64,000 nucleotides of DNA from Carallia brachiata (Eukaryota > Streptophyta > Magnoliopsida > Malpighiales > Rhizophoraceae), in contig JADCRB010000028.1 in the NCBI GenBank assembly GCA_021464245.1, positions 2,291,601-2,355,600 of the forward strand, in the 5' to 3' direction. Below the pieces are notes generated by a model. It did not search any database. It was not told the origin of the DNA and worked only from the letters and a program-made list of their open reading frames with translations. Shown one piece after another: positions 29,301-40,007 of the stretch; within the stretch, counting starts at the first letter, position 1; every line of letters begins with the position of its first letter. A program made the translations under genes and the position numbers.

Positions 29301-32300
29301 CCATTAAAATGCAAAAAATCACTTATTTTCAAGAAATGAAGTAATTTAGCCTCTTTATTCGTGACACAAATGGTCTTATGCAACTAATAAATAAATTACG
29401 ATCAATTGCACACTTATTAGAGGGAATTGAATGCATTTAACACCCCAAAAGGTGTTGGAAATGGTTTTTGCTTGAAATTAAAGGTTTTTGTAAGCATTTT
29501 TAATTTAAGTTTAATTTGGGTTAAATAAGCCATTAAAATGCAAGAAAATCATTTTCAAGAAATGAAGTAATTTAGCCTCTTTATTCGTGACACAAATGGT
29601 CTTATGCAACTAATAAATGCAAATTACGATCAATTGCACACTTATTAGAGGGAATTGAATGCATTTAACACCCCAAAAGGTGTTGGAAATGGTTTTTGCA
29701 TAGAAATTAAAGGTTTTTGTAAGCATTTATACTTAATTTAAGTTTAATTTGGGTTAAATAAGCCATTAAAATGCAAAAATCACTTATTTTCAAGAAATGA
29801 AGTAATTTAGCCTCTTTATTCGTGACACAAATGGTCTTATGCAACTAATAAATGCAAATTACGATCAATTGAACACTTATTAGAGGGAATTGAATGCATT
29901 TAACACCCCAAAAGGTGTTGGAAATGGTTTTTGCATTGAAATTAAAGGTTTTTGTAAGCATTTATACTTAATTTAAGTTTAATTTGGGTTAAATAAGCCA
30001 TTAAAATGCAAAAAATCACTTATTTTCAAGAAATGAAGTAATTTAGCCTCTTTATTCGTGACACAAATGGTTTATGCAACTAATAAATGCAAATTAGGAT
30101 CAATTGCACACTTATTAGAGGGAATTGAATGCATTTAACACCCCAAAAGGTGTTGGAAATGGTTTTTGCATTGAAATTAAAGGTTTTTGTAAGCATTTAT
30201 ACTTAATTTAAGTTTAATTTGGGTTAAATAAGCCATTAAAATGCAAGAAAATCACTTATTTTCAAGAAATGAAGTAATTTAGCCTCTTTATTCGTGACAC
30301 AAATGGTTTTATGCAACTAATAAATGCAAATTAGGATCAATTGCACACTTATTAGAGGGAATTGAATGCATTTAACACCCCAAAAGGTGTTGGAAATGGT
30401 TTTTGCATGAAATTAAAGGTTTTTGTAAGCATTTATACTTAATTTAAGTTTAATTTGGGTTAAATAAGCCATTAAAATGCAAGAAAATCACTTATTTTCA
30501 AGAAATGAAGTAATTTAGCCTCTTTATTCGTGACACAAATGGTCTTATGCAACTAATAAATGCAAATTAGATCAATTGAACATATTAGAGGGAATTGAAT
30601 GCATTTAACACCCCAAAAGGTGTTGGAAATGGTTTTTGCATTGAAATTAAAGGTTTTTGTAAGCATTTATACTTAATTTAAGTTTAATTTGGGTTAAATA
30701 AGCCATTAAAATGCAAGAAAATCACTTATTTTCAAAAATGAAGTAATTTAGCCTCTTTATTCGTGACACAAATGGTCTTATGCAACTAATAAATGCAAAT
30801 TATGATCAATTGCACACTTATTAGAGGGAATTGAATGCATTTAACACCCCAAAAGGTGTTGGAAATGGTTTTTGCATCGAAATTAAAGGTTTTTGTAAGC
30901 ATTTATACTTAATTTAAGTTTAATTTGGGTTAAATAAGCCATTAAAATGCAAGAAAATCACTTATTTTCAAGAAATGAAGTAATTTAGCCTCTTTATTCG
31001 TGACACAAATGGTCTTATGCAACTAATAAATGCAAATTAGGATCAATTGCACACTTATTAGAGGGAATTGAATGCATTTAACACCCCAAAAGGTGTTGGA
31101 AATGGTTTTTGCATTGAAATTAAAGGTTTTTGTAAGCATTTATACTTAATTTAAGTTTAATTTGGGTTAAATAAGCCATTAAAATGCAAGAAAATCACTT
31201 ATTTTCAAGAAATGAAATAATTTAGCCTCTTTATTCTTGACACAAATGGTCTTATGCAACTAATAAATGCAAATTACGATCAATTGAACACTTATTAGAG
31301 GGAATTGAATGCATTTAACACCCCAAAAGGTGTTGGAAATGGTTTTTGCATTGAAATTAAAGGTTTTTGTAAGCATTTATACTTAATTTAAGTTTAATTT
31401 GGGTTAAATAAGCCATTAAAATGCAAGAAAATCACTTATTTTCAAGAAATGAAGTAATTTAGCCTCTTTATTCGTGACACAAATGGTCTTATGCAACTAA
31501 TAAATGCAAATTAGGATCAATTGCACACTTATTAGAGGGAATTGAATGCATTTAACACCCCAAAAGTGTTGGAAATGGTTTTTGCATGAAATTAAATTTT
31601 TGTAAGCATTTATACTTAATTTAAGTTTAATTTGGGTTAAATAAGCCATTAAAATGCAAGAAAATCACTTATTTTCAAGAAATGAAGTAATTTAGCCTCT
31701 TTATTCGTGACACAAATTTTAGCAACTAATAAATGCAAATTAGGATCAATTGCACACTTATTAGAGGGAATTGAATGCATTTAACACCCCAAAAGGTGTT
31801 GGAAATGGTTTTTGCATGAAATTAAAGGTTTTTGTAAGCATTTATACTTAATTTAAGTTTAATTTGGGTTAAATAAGCCATTAAAATGCAAGAAAATCAC
31901 TTTTTTCAAGAAATGAAGTAATTTAGCCTCTTTATTCGTGACACAAATGGTCTTATGCAACTAATAAATGCAAATTAGGATCAATTGCACACTTATTAGA
32001 GGGAATTGAATGCATTTAACACCCCAAAAGGTGTTGGAAATGGTTTTTGCTTGAAATTAAAGGTTTTTGTAAGCATTTATACTTAATTTAAGTTTAATTT
32101 GGGTTAAATAAGCCATTAAAATGCAAGAAAATCACTTATTTCAAGAAATGAAGTAATTTAGCCTCTTTATTCGTGACACAAATGGTCTTATGCAACTAAT
32201 AAATGCAAATTAGGATCAATTGCACACTTATTAGAGGGAATTGAATGCATTTAACACCCCAAAAGGTGTTGGAAATGGTTTTTGCATCGAAATTAAAGGT

Positions 32301-35300
32301 TTTTGTAAGCATTTATACTTAATTTAAGTTTAATTTGGGTTAAATAAGCCATTAAAATGCAAGAAAATCACTTATTTTCAAGAAATGAAATAATTTAGCC
32401 TCTTTATTCGTGACACAAATGGTCTTATGCAACTAATAAATGCAAATTACGATCAATTGCACTTATTAGAGGGAATTGAATGCATTTAACACCCCAAAAG
32501 GTGTTGGAAATGGTTTTTGCATTGAAATTAAAGGTTTTTGTAAGCATTTATACTTAATTTAAGTTTAATTTGGGTTAAATAAACCATTAAAAGCAAGAAA
32601 ATCACTTATTTCAAGAAAGAAGTAATTTAGCCTCTTATTCGTGACACAATGGTTTTAAGGAGCTAATAAATGCAAATTAGGATCAATTGCACACTTATTA
32701 GAGGGAATTGAATGCATTTAACACCCCAAAAGGTGTTGGAAAGGTTTTTGCCGAAATTAAAGGTTTTTGAAGGAATTTATACTTAATTTAATTTAATTTG
32801 GGTTAAATAAGCCATTAAAATGCAAGAAAATCACTTAGTTGCGAGAAATGAAGTAATTTCGCCTTTATTCGTGACACAAATGGTCTTATGCAACTAATAA
32901 ATGAAATTGATCAATTGCAACTTATCAGAGGGAATTGAATGCATTTAACACCCCAAAAGGTGTTGGAAATGGTTTTTGCATCGAAATTAAAGGTTTTTGT
33001 AAGCATTTATACTTAATTTAAGGTTAATTTGGGTTAAATAAGCCATTAAAATGCAAAAAATCACTTATTTTCAAGAAATGAAGTAATTTAGCCTCTTTAT
33101 TCTGACAAAATGGTCTTATGAAACTAATAAATGCAAATTACGATCAATTGAACTTGTAGAGGGAATTGAATGCATTTAACACCCCAAAAGGTTGGAAATG
33201 GTTTTTGCTTTGAAATTAAAGGTTTTTGTAAGCATTTATACTTAATTTAAGTTAATTTGGGTTAAATAAGCCATTAAAATGCAAGAAAATCACTTATTTT
33301 CAAGAAATGAAGTAATTTAGCCTCTTTATTCGTGACACAAACGGTTTTAAGCAACTAATAAATGCAAATTAGGATCAATTGCACACTTATTAGAGGGAAT
33401 TGAATGCATTTAACACCCCAAAAGGTGTTGGAAATGGTTTTTGCATCGAAATTAAAGGTTTTTGTAAGCATTTATACTTAACTAAGTTTAATTTGGGTTA
33501 AATAAGCCATTAAATGCAAGAAAATCACTTCTTTTCAAGAAATGAAGTAATTTAGCCTTTATTCGTGACACAAATGGTCTTATGCAACTAATAAATGCAA
33601 ATTAATCAATTGAACACTTATTAGAGGGAATTGAATGCATTTAACACCCAAAAGGTGTTGGAAATGGTTTTTGCCTTGAAATTAAAGGTTTTTGAAGCAT
33701 TTATACTTAATTTAAGTTTAATTTGGGTTAAATAAGCCATTAAAATGCAAGAAAATCACTTATTTTCAAGAAATGAAGTAATTTCGCCTTTTATTCGTGA
33801 CACAAATGGTCTTATGCAACTAATAAATGAAAATTAGATCAATTGCACACTTATCAGAGGGAATTGAATGCATTTAACACCCCAAAAGTGTTGGAAATGG
33901 TTTTTGCATCGAAATTAAAGGTTTTTGTAAGCATTTATACTTAATTTAAGTTTAATTTGGGTTAAATAAGCCATTAAAATGCAAAAAATCACTTATTTTC
34001 AAGAAATGAAATAATTTAGCCTCTTTATTCTTGACACAAATGGTCTTATGAACTAATAAATGCAAATTACGATCAATTGAACACTTGTTAGAGGGAATTG
34101 AATGCATTTAACACCCCAAAAGGTGTTGGAAATGGTTTTTGCTTGAAATTAAAGGTTTTTGTAAGCATTTATACTTAATTTAAGTTAATTTGGGTTAAAT
34201 AACCATTAAAATGCAAGAAAATCACTTATTTTCAAGAAATGAAGTAATTTAGCCTCTTTATTCGTGACACAAATGGTTTTAAGGAGCTAATAAATGCAAA
34301 TTAGATCAATTGCACACTTATTAGAGGGAATTGAATGCATTTAACACCCCAAAAGGTGTTGGAAATGGTTTTTGCCTTGAAATTAAAGGTTTTTGAAGCA
34401 TTTATACTTAATTTAAGTTTAATTTGGGTTAAATAAGCCATTAAAATGCAAGAAAATCACTTATTTCAAGAAATGAAGTAATTTAGCCTTTTATTCGTGA
34501 CACAAATGGTTTAAGCAACTAATAATGAAATTATGATCAATTGCACACTTATTAGAGGGAATTGAATGCATTTAACACCCCAAAAGGTGTTGGAAATGGT
34601 TTTTGCATCGAAATTAAAGGTTTTTGTAAGCATTTATACTTAATTTAAGGTTAATTTGGGTTAAATAAGCCATTAAAATGCAAAAAATCACTTATTTTCA
34701 AGAAATGAATAATTTAGCCTCTTTATTCTTGACAAATGGTCTTATGAAACTAATAAATACAAATTACGATCAATTGAACACTTATTAGAGGGAATTGAAT
34801 GCATTTAACACCCCAAAAGGTGTTGGAAATGGTTTTTGCTTGAAATTAAAGGTTTTTGTAAGCATTTATACTTAATTTAAGTTTAATTTGGGTTAAATAA
34901 GCCATTAAAATGCAAGAAAATCACTTATTTTCAAGAAATGAAGTAATTTAGCCTCTTTATTCGTGACACAAATGGTTTTAAGCAACTAATAAATGCAAAT
35001 TAGGATCAATTGCACACTTATTAGAGGGAATTGAATGCATTTAACCCCAAAAAGTGTTGGAAATGGTTTTTGCATCGAAATTAAAGGTTTTTGTAAGCAT
35101 TTATACTTAATTTAAGTTTAATTTGGGTTAAATAAGCCATTGAAATGTTAGCCTCTTTATTCGTGACACAAATGGTCTTATGCAACTAATAAATGCAAAT
35201 TACGATCAATTGAACACTTATTAGAGGGAATTGAATGCATTTAACACCCCAAAAGGTGTTGGAAATGGTTTTTGCCTTGAAATTAAAGGTTTTTGTAAGC

Positions 35301-37028
35301 ATTTATACTTAATTTAAGTTTAATTTGGGTTAAATAAGCCATTAAAATGCAAGAAAATCACTTATTGCAGAAATGAAGTAATTTAGCCTTTTATTCGTGA
35401 CACAAATGGTCTTATGCAACTAATAAATGAAATTATGATCAATTGCACACTTATCAGAGGGAATTGAATGCATTTAACACCCCAAAAGGTGTTGGAAATG
35501 GTTTTTGCATCGAAATTAAAGGTTTTTGTAAGCATTTATACTTAATTTAAGGTTAATTTGGGTTAAATAAGCCATTAAAATGCAAGAAAATCACTTATTT
35601 TCAAGAAATGAAATAATTTAGCCTCTTTATTCTGACAAAATGGTCTTATGAACTAATAAATGCAAATTAGATCAATTGACACTTATTAGAGGGAATTGAA
35701 TGCATTTAACACCAAAAGGTGTTGGAAATGGTTTTTGCTTGAAATTAAAGGTTTTTGTAAGCATTTATACTTAATTTAAGGTTAATTTGGGTTAAATAAG
35801 CCATTAAAATGCAAGAAAATCACTTATTTTCAAGAAATGAAGTAATTTAGCCTCTTTATTCGTGACACAAATGGTTTAAGGAGCTAATAAATGCAAATTA
35901 GATCAATTGCACACTTATTAGAGGGAATTGAATGCATTTAACACCCCAAAAGGTGTTGGAAATGGTTTTTGCCTTGAAATTAAAGGTTTTTGAAGCATTT
36001 ATACTTAATTTAATTTAATTTGGGTTAAATAAGCCATTAAAATGCAAGAAAATCACTTAGTTTCAGAAATGAAGTAATTTAGCCTTTTTATTCGTGACAC
36101 AAATGGTCTTATGCAACAATAAATGAAATTATGATCAATTGCATACTTATCAGAGGGAATTGAATGCATTTAACACCCCAAAAGGTGTTGGAAATGGTTT
36201 TTGCATCGAAATTAAAGGTTTTTGTAAGCATTTATACTTAATTTAAGGTTAATTTGGGTTAAATAAGCCATTAAAATGCAATAAAATCACTTATTTTCAA
36301 GAAATGAAATAATTTAGCCTCTTTATTCTTGACAAAAATGGTCTTATGAAACTAATAAATACAAATTACGATCAATTGAACACTTGTTAGAGGGAATTGA
36401 ATGCATTTAACACCCCAAAAGGTGTTGGAAATGGTTTTTGCTTTGAAATTAAAGGTTTTTGTAAGCATTTATACTTAATTTAAGTTTAATTTGGGTTAAA
36501 TAAACCATTAAAATGCAAGAAAATCACTTATTTTCAAGAAATGAAGTAATTTAGCCTCTTTATTCGTGACACAAATGGTTTTAAGGAGCTAATAAATGCA
36601 AATTAGGATCAATTGCACACTTATTAGAGGGAATTGAATGCATTTAACACCCCAAAAAGTGTTGGAAATGGTTTTTGCATCGAAATTAAAGGTTTTTGTA
36701 AGCATTTATACTTAATCTAAGTTTAATTTGGGTTAAATAAGCCATTGAAATGCAAGAAAATCACTTATTTTCAAGAAATGAAGTCATTTAGCCTGTTTAT
36801 TCGTGATACAAATGGTCTTATGCAACTAATAAATGCAAATTAGGATCAATTGCACACTTATTAGAGGGAATTGAATGCATTTAACACCCCAAAAGGTGTT
36901 GGAAATGGTTTTTGCATTGAAATCAAAGGTTTTTGTAAGCATTTATACTTAATTTAAGGTTAATTTGGGTTAAATAGGCCATTAAAATGCAATAAAATCG
37001 CTTATTTTTAAGAAATGAAATAATTTAG
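26362..37028. repeat. 237-bp satellite array, segment 4 (homogeneous core)
   Basis: About 45 monomers. From about 26830 to 32500 they are nearly identical to one another apart from dropped bases. From about 32600 onward variant types appear: TTAAGGAGCTAATAAATG, CTTATCAGAGGG, CTTGTTAGAGGG and AAAAAGTGTTGG. The array is interrupted at 37028 by element 1; the last five bases, TTTAG (37024-37028), are the target-site duplication. No gene is seen. Confidence 0.95.
37024..37028. other. Target-site duplication of element 1 (left copy, TTTAG)
   Basis: TTTAG immediately precedes the 5' LTR terminus TGATG and recurs immediately after the 3' LTR terminus CATCA at 40765-40769. Five-base duplication is normal for Ty3/Gypsy integration. 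Confidence 0.93.
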
Positions 37029-37842
37029 TGATGTGAGCCTGGCTAGCACCCTCACTACATGATTTGGTGTGATTTTATGGCTCGGTGGACTTTCCTTGGA
37101 GAGCAAGAAACGTGCTTTACTTGTGAAGCAAGCAATGAAGATTGGAGGTCCTACAAGTCTACATCAATGTGATCCAAGTGCAAGAAGAGGAGTGTTAACC
37201 AAATTGAGGAAGATTGGGCCAACAAGAATTATTTGGGCCTAATGCATACAAGACTATGTGTGGACTGATTTGGATTGTTTAGTTTAGAGTTTTAATTGTT
37301 GTTTTGGGCCAAACAATGTTTTATTTAAGCCCAATCCGTTTGCAAGTAGGAATTAGTTTTAATTTTCAAGTTTCTAGTTGAATTAGGTTTTCCTTATTTG
37401 TGTAGGAACTTGGTTTTTTAGTCTTAGTAGGTTTTCTAAAGCTTAGTAGGTTTAAAACCCTAACTATTTGGGTTTGCCTATAAAAGGCTTGTAAGACTTT
37501 TATTTTAAGAATGGAAGAATTTTGATGAATTGAGAATTAGAACAATTGTTCTTTGGAGTTTCAAAACTCTTTTACCGAACTTATCAAGGATACCTCCTTG
37601 TGGCGTTCAACCTAGACTTATCACCCTCCTTCTTCCTTTTCTAGGGTGTGGCGTCTACAAATCTTCTTATACCTTTGGTTCGCGTCTCCATATAGACGTT
37701 GGGTCAAGGTTCCTTCAAACCTGACTTGGCTTTCCTTGGGTTGTGATTTCAATCTCGTTCGTGGGTCTTTCGGTGTATCCGTGGGGTTCGCGTCTCCCTA
37801 TAGGCGTTGGGTCTTTCGGTGCTATCCGCGGGGTTCGCATCA
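37029..37842 (+). repeat. Element 1 5' LTR (814 bp)
   Basis: Begins TGATGTGAGCC and ends GGTTCGCATCA, so the termini are inverted TGATG/CATCA. A TATA box lies at 37479-37486. The 3' part is richer in G+C than the surroundings and contains a partial tandem repeat with a 46-bp shift (GGGTCTTTCGGTG at 37763 and 37809), plus a repeated GGTTCGCGTCTCC (37677 and 37785). It is 14 bp longer than the 3' LTR; most differences between the two are single-base indels in homopolymers. Short open frames inside it are not considered genes. Confidence 0.93.
37479..37486 (+). promoter_or_regulatory. LTR TATA box (TATAAAAG)
   Basis: TATAAAAG sits in GGTTTGCCTATAAAAGGCTT about 450 bp into the 5' LTR, a usual place for the U3 promoter. 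Transcription would start about 30 bp downstream. The 3' LTR has the same box at 40407-40414. Confidence 0.7.
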
Positions 37843-37844
37843 GT

Positions 37845-37856
37845 TGGTATCAGAGC
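37845..37856 (+). other. Element 1 primer-binding site (initiator Met-tRNA)
   Basis: TGGTATCAGAGC, two bases after the LTR end, is complementary to the 3' end of plant initiator Met-tRNA. This is the commonest primer for plant Ty3/Gypsy and Copia elements. The last eight bases also form the start of an 89-bp segment repeated inside gag. Confidence 0.93.
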
Positions 37857-37937
37857 AGTGGAACAACAATTTGAGCGTATTTTCATGCTTTTTGATGAGA
37901 TGAGAGATAGATTTGAAAGACAAGAAGTTGCCATAGC
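37849..37937 (+). repeat. Leader copy of the gag 5' coding segment
   Basis: These 89 bases match 38283-38371 (gag codons about 21-50) at 83 of 89 positions without indels. The match starts inside the PBS at ATCAGAGC and ends at GTTGCCATAGC. The translated copy still reads FERQEVAIA in a frame that is not connected to gag. It looks like a partial gag duplication joined to the PBS. Confidence 0.85.
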
Positions 37938-38222
37938 TTGTACCAAACCCTTTTCCCTTGTTGTTTTTCCTTCAGTCTTTAGTTTTAGTTGTTGCAAGGA
38001 GTTTGTAAACTGATTTTTTTTTATTGGTTCTTGGCTCCAAAGAACTTAGAGTGAGGAACAATTGAGTGGAAAAAGGCAAGAGTGTGAGTTGCATTGGAGA
38101 GAAAAGCCAAATTGATTTGTGTGCAAACACGAGAGATTGAGTGTCATACGTGAGTAGTGGAGTGCAAACACGTGAGGGAGTGTTTGTGAGGTCCTTTCTA
38201 ACATAATTTTGCAGGTTTAAAC
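37938..38222 (+). other. Element 1 untranslated leader
   Basis: Non-coding stretch between the duplicated segment and the gag ATG. Its end, with GTGAGGGAGTGTTTGTGAGGT (at about 38171), is shared with the leader of element 2 just upstream of that element's gag. Directly before the ATG lies TTTTGCAGGT, a good-looking 3' splice acceptor; whether it is used cannot be told from sequence. Confidence 0.6.
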
Positions 38223-39542
38223 ATGTCTACAGACCATGGCAAAGGTGTTTTGGAGGAAGGATCAGCTAATGAATCATTCAAGATCAGAGCACTGGAACAA
38301 CAATTTGAGCGTATTTTCATCAATTTTGACGAAATGAGAGATAGATTTGAAAGACAAGAAGTTGCCATAGCCAATTTGCAGCAGGGGCAGCACCAAAGAG
38401 TTCCCAATGCACGTGGGAATGGTGGAGAACATTATGAAGCTCACTTTGAGGATGACTTTGTTGAAGATGATCAAGCCTCCAATTATAGTGTGGGTAGAAT
38501 GGCACGTGGTAGAGAAAAGAGAGGTAGACGTGAAGTAGGCCATAGAGGTAGAGGAGATAGGAACATTGGGAGATGGGAACAAGATCACAACCTTGGAAGC
38601 ATCAAATTGAAGATTCCTCCATTTCAAGGCAAAAGCAATCCTGATGCTTACTTGGAGTGGGAAAAGAAGGTACAACTTGTGTTCGACTGTCATGATTACT
38701 CTGAGGAGAAGAAGGTGAAGTTAGCAGCCGTGGAGTTCACCGATTATGCTATAATTTGGTGGGACCAGTTGGTGCTCAATCGTCGAAGAAACCGTGAGAG
38801 ACCCATTGACACTTGGGATGAGATGAAGGCAATTATGAGAAAACGATTTGTTCCTAACCATTGTTATCGTGAGCTTTATCGCAGGTTGCAAGGGCTTACT
38901 CAAGGCACCAAGAGTGTGGAGGAGTACCATAAGGAGATGGAGATAGCTATGATCCGTGCCAATGTTGAGGAAGATCGAGAAGCTACAATGGCTAGATTTC
39001 TACAAGGGCTAAACAAGAACATAGCCAATATAGTAGAGCTGCGACATTATGTGGAGTTGGAGGACATGGTTCATATGGCTATGAAGGTTGAAAGGCAGCT
39101 CAAAGGGAGGAGTACAACATCAAGATATTATTCAAATTTGACTTCTTCCCCAGCATGGAAGCCGAATTGGAACAAAAAGGAGGATAAAGCATCAAACAAA
39201 TTCAAGTCTGATCCAAACAAAAGTAAGGAGGTTGGAAGTAGCCAAGAGAAGGGTAAGAAGGATGTGCCAATGAAGGAAAGGATTTTTGATAAAGAGTTTC
39301 TCCAAAAGTTTAGTGAATATATCAGGCAAGTGGAGAGTTCTAAATCAAAGCATGTGAGTTCTGAATCTTCTGTTGATGTGGTCCAAGAAGTTGCACAAGA
39401 ACATAAGGTTGAAGATGAGGTTGTTGATCATACATCTGACCATGGGTGTGTGGTATCAAGCATGAGAGTTGATTTAAAGGTTGAAACTGAGTTGTTGAGC
39501 TTGGTTGTGATGGTGAAGTGGAGACTTTGGTTGATGTTGTAG
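38223..39542 (+). CDS. gag: Gag-like capsid protein without zinc knuckle (element 1)
   Basis: 439 codons from an ATG just after TTTTGCAGGT. Residues 20-50 are a charged helical segment (EQQFERIF, FERQEVAIA); 94-112 are an Arg/Gly-rich stretch (RGREKRGRREVGHRGRG). About 125-295 form the retrotransposon Gag capsid domain, with [29 protein letters not shown] and [21 protein letters not shown]. It is very close to the Gag of element 2 up to residue about 347 (KKDV). There the element 2 protein continues into a CCHC knuckle, whereas this one continues into an unrelated Lys/Glu/Ser/Val-rich tail (DKEFLQKFSEYIRQVESSKS) with no Cys motif. The last about 15 residues look like a frameshifted end, since the next frame carries on the acidic character for some 15 codons. 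The protein probably assembles particles; loss of the knuckle should affect RNA binding (inference). Confidence 0.85.
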   Translation: MSTDHGKGVLEEGSANESFKIRALEQQFERIFINFDEMRDRFERQEVAIANLQQGQHQRVPNARGNGGEHYEAHFEDDFVEDDQASNYSVGRMARGREKRGRREVGHRGRGDRNIGRWEQDHNLGSIKLKIPPFQGKSNPDAYLEWEKKVQLVFDCHDYSEEKKVKLAAVEFTDYAIIWWDQLVLNRRRNRERPIDTWDEMKAIMRKRFVPNHCYRELYRRLQGLTQGTKSVEEYHKEMEIAMIRANVEEDREATMARFLQGLNKNIANIVELRHYVELEDMVHMAMKVERQLKGRSTTSRYYSNLTSSPAWKPNWNKKEDKASNKFKSDPNKSKEVGSSQEKGKKDVPMKERIFDKEFLQKFSEYIRQVESSKSKHVSSESSVDVVQEVAQEHKVEDEVVDHTSDHGCVVSSMRVDLKVETELLSLVVMVKWRLWLML

Positions 39543-39929
39543 ATGTGAATTAAAGGCCATAAGCTTCAATTGTGGAAGATGGGAATTGGATGTGGAATCC
39601 GTGCATGAAGTTGAATTGGTAGATGGTGGAGAGTTAGCAAAATGCCCTACTATAGAGCTACCATTTAGTTCAACTACACCACAACCAACGGATTTGTTAA
39701 TTCTATGCTTAATGTGTCTACTCATGTTGATTTTGTCATTGCAGATCAAGTACTGAACCACCTTAGCTCATATTCTTTGTTTGATCGCTTGGTGGTAATT
39801 CAAAAGAGGAGATTTTGCTTTGTGGTGAAGGCATCAAAATACTCTAAGTATCTATTTCTATGGCATGGGAGACATCAATTCCTGGTAGCTCAAGGCATTC
39901 CTCCAAGCTTTGAAGTGGAACAACAGCAG
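39265..39929 (+). other. Segment of unknown origin replacing zinc knuckle and Pol
   Basis: Similarity to element 2 stops near 39265 (end of the KKDV codons of Gag) and resumes at 39930 with GATTTGAGGACAAATCC. In element 2 the same two points are separated by the zinc knuckle, protease, RT, RNase H and integrase. The 665 bp here read as coding-like sequence in pieces, shifting frame several times (near 39500, 39545 and 39690). The last piece is the frame containing ATG 39705. I do not recognise the product. Confidence 0.7.
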
Positions 39930-40007
39930 GATTTGAGGACAAATCCTTTTGAAGAAAGGGGGAATGATGTGAGCCGGCTAGCACCCTCACTACATGATTT
40001 GGTGTGA
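39669..40007 (+). pseudogene. Unrecognised reading frame ending in the Pol C-terminal tail
   Basis: This frame is open from 39669 (after a TAG) to a stop ending at 40007; its first ATG is at 39705 (100 codons). It holds LVVIQKRRFCFVVKASKYSK and LFLWHGRHQFLVAQ, of unknown function. It then runs into [13 protein letters not shown] (codons for 39931-39969), identical to the tail of element 2 Pol. The last 12 or so codons lie in the 3' LTR. There is no start context or promoter of its own. The likeliest reading is the 3' end of a longer Gag-plus-unknown ORF broken by indels, not a separate gene. Confidence 0.55.
39951..39964 (+). other. Element 1 polypurine tract
   Basis: GAAGAAAGGGGGAA abuts the 3' LTR start TGATGTGAGCC. 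This is the expected primer site for plus-strand DNA synthesis. It also encodes the EERG part of the retained Pol tail. Confidence 0.9.

Noticed and set aside
1..37028. CRISPR-like array.
   Set aside because: The repeat is continuous with no unique spacers, and the unit is 237 bp; it is satellite DNA in a plant context.
1..37028. Telomere-like motif from GGGTTAAAT in each monomer.
   Set aside because: It occurs once per 237 bp and is not a tandem TTTAGGG repeat.
37845..37856. tRNA gene fragment (initiator Met-tRNA 3' end).
   Set aside because: Only 12 bases complementary to the tRNA 3' end next to an LTR; this is a primer-binding site.
38274..38693. Minus-strand open frame of 139 codons over element 1 gag.
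   Set aside because: Antisense shadow of Gag; no homology to anything recognisable.
39705..40007. Captured host gene in element 1.
   Set aside because: No recognisable host domain, no introns, and the frame fuses into the Pol tail; a retrotransposon-specific segment is more likely, but its origin remains open.
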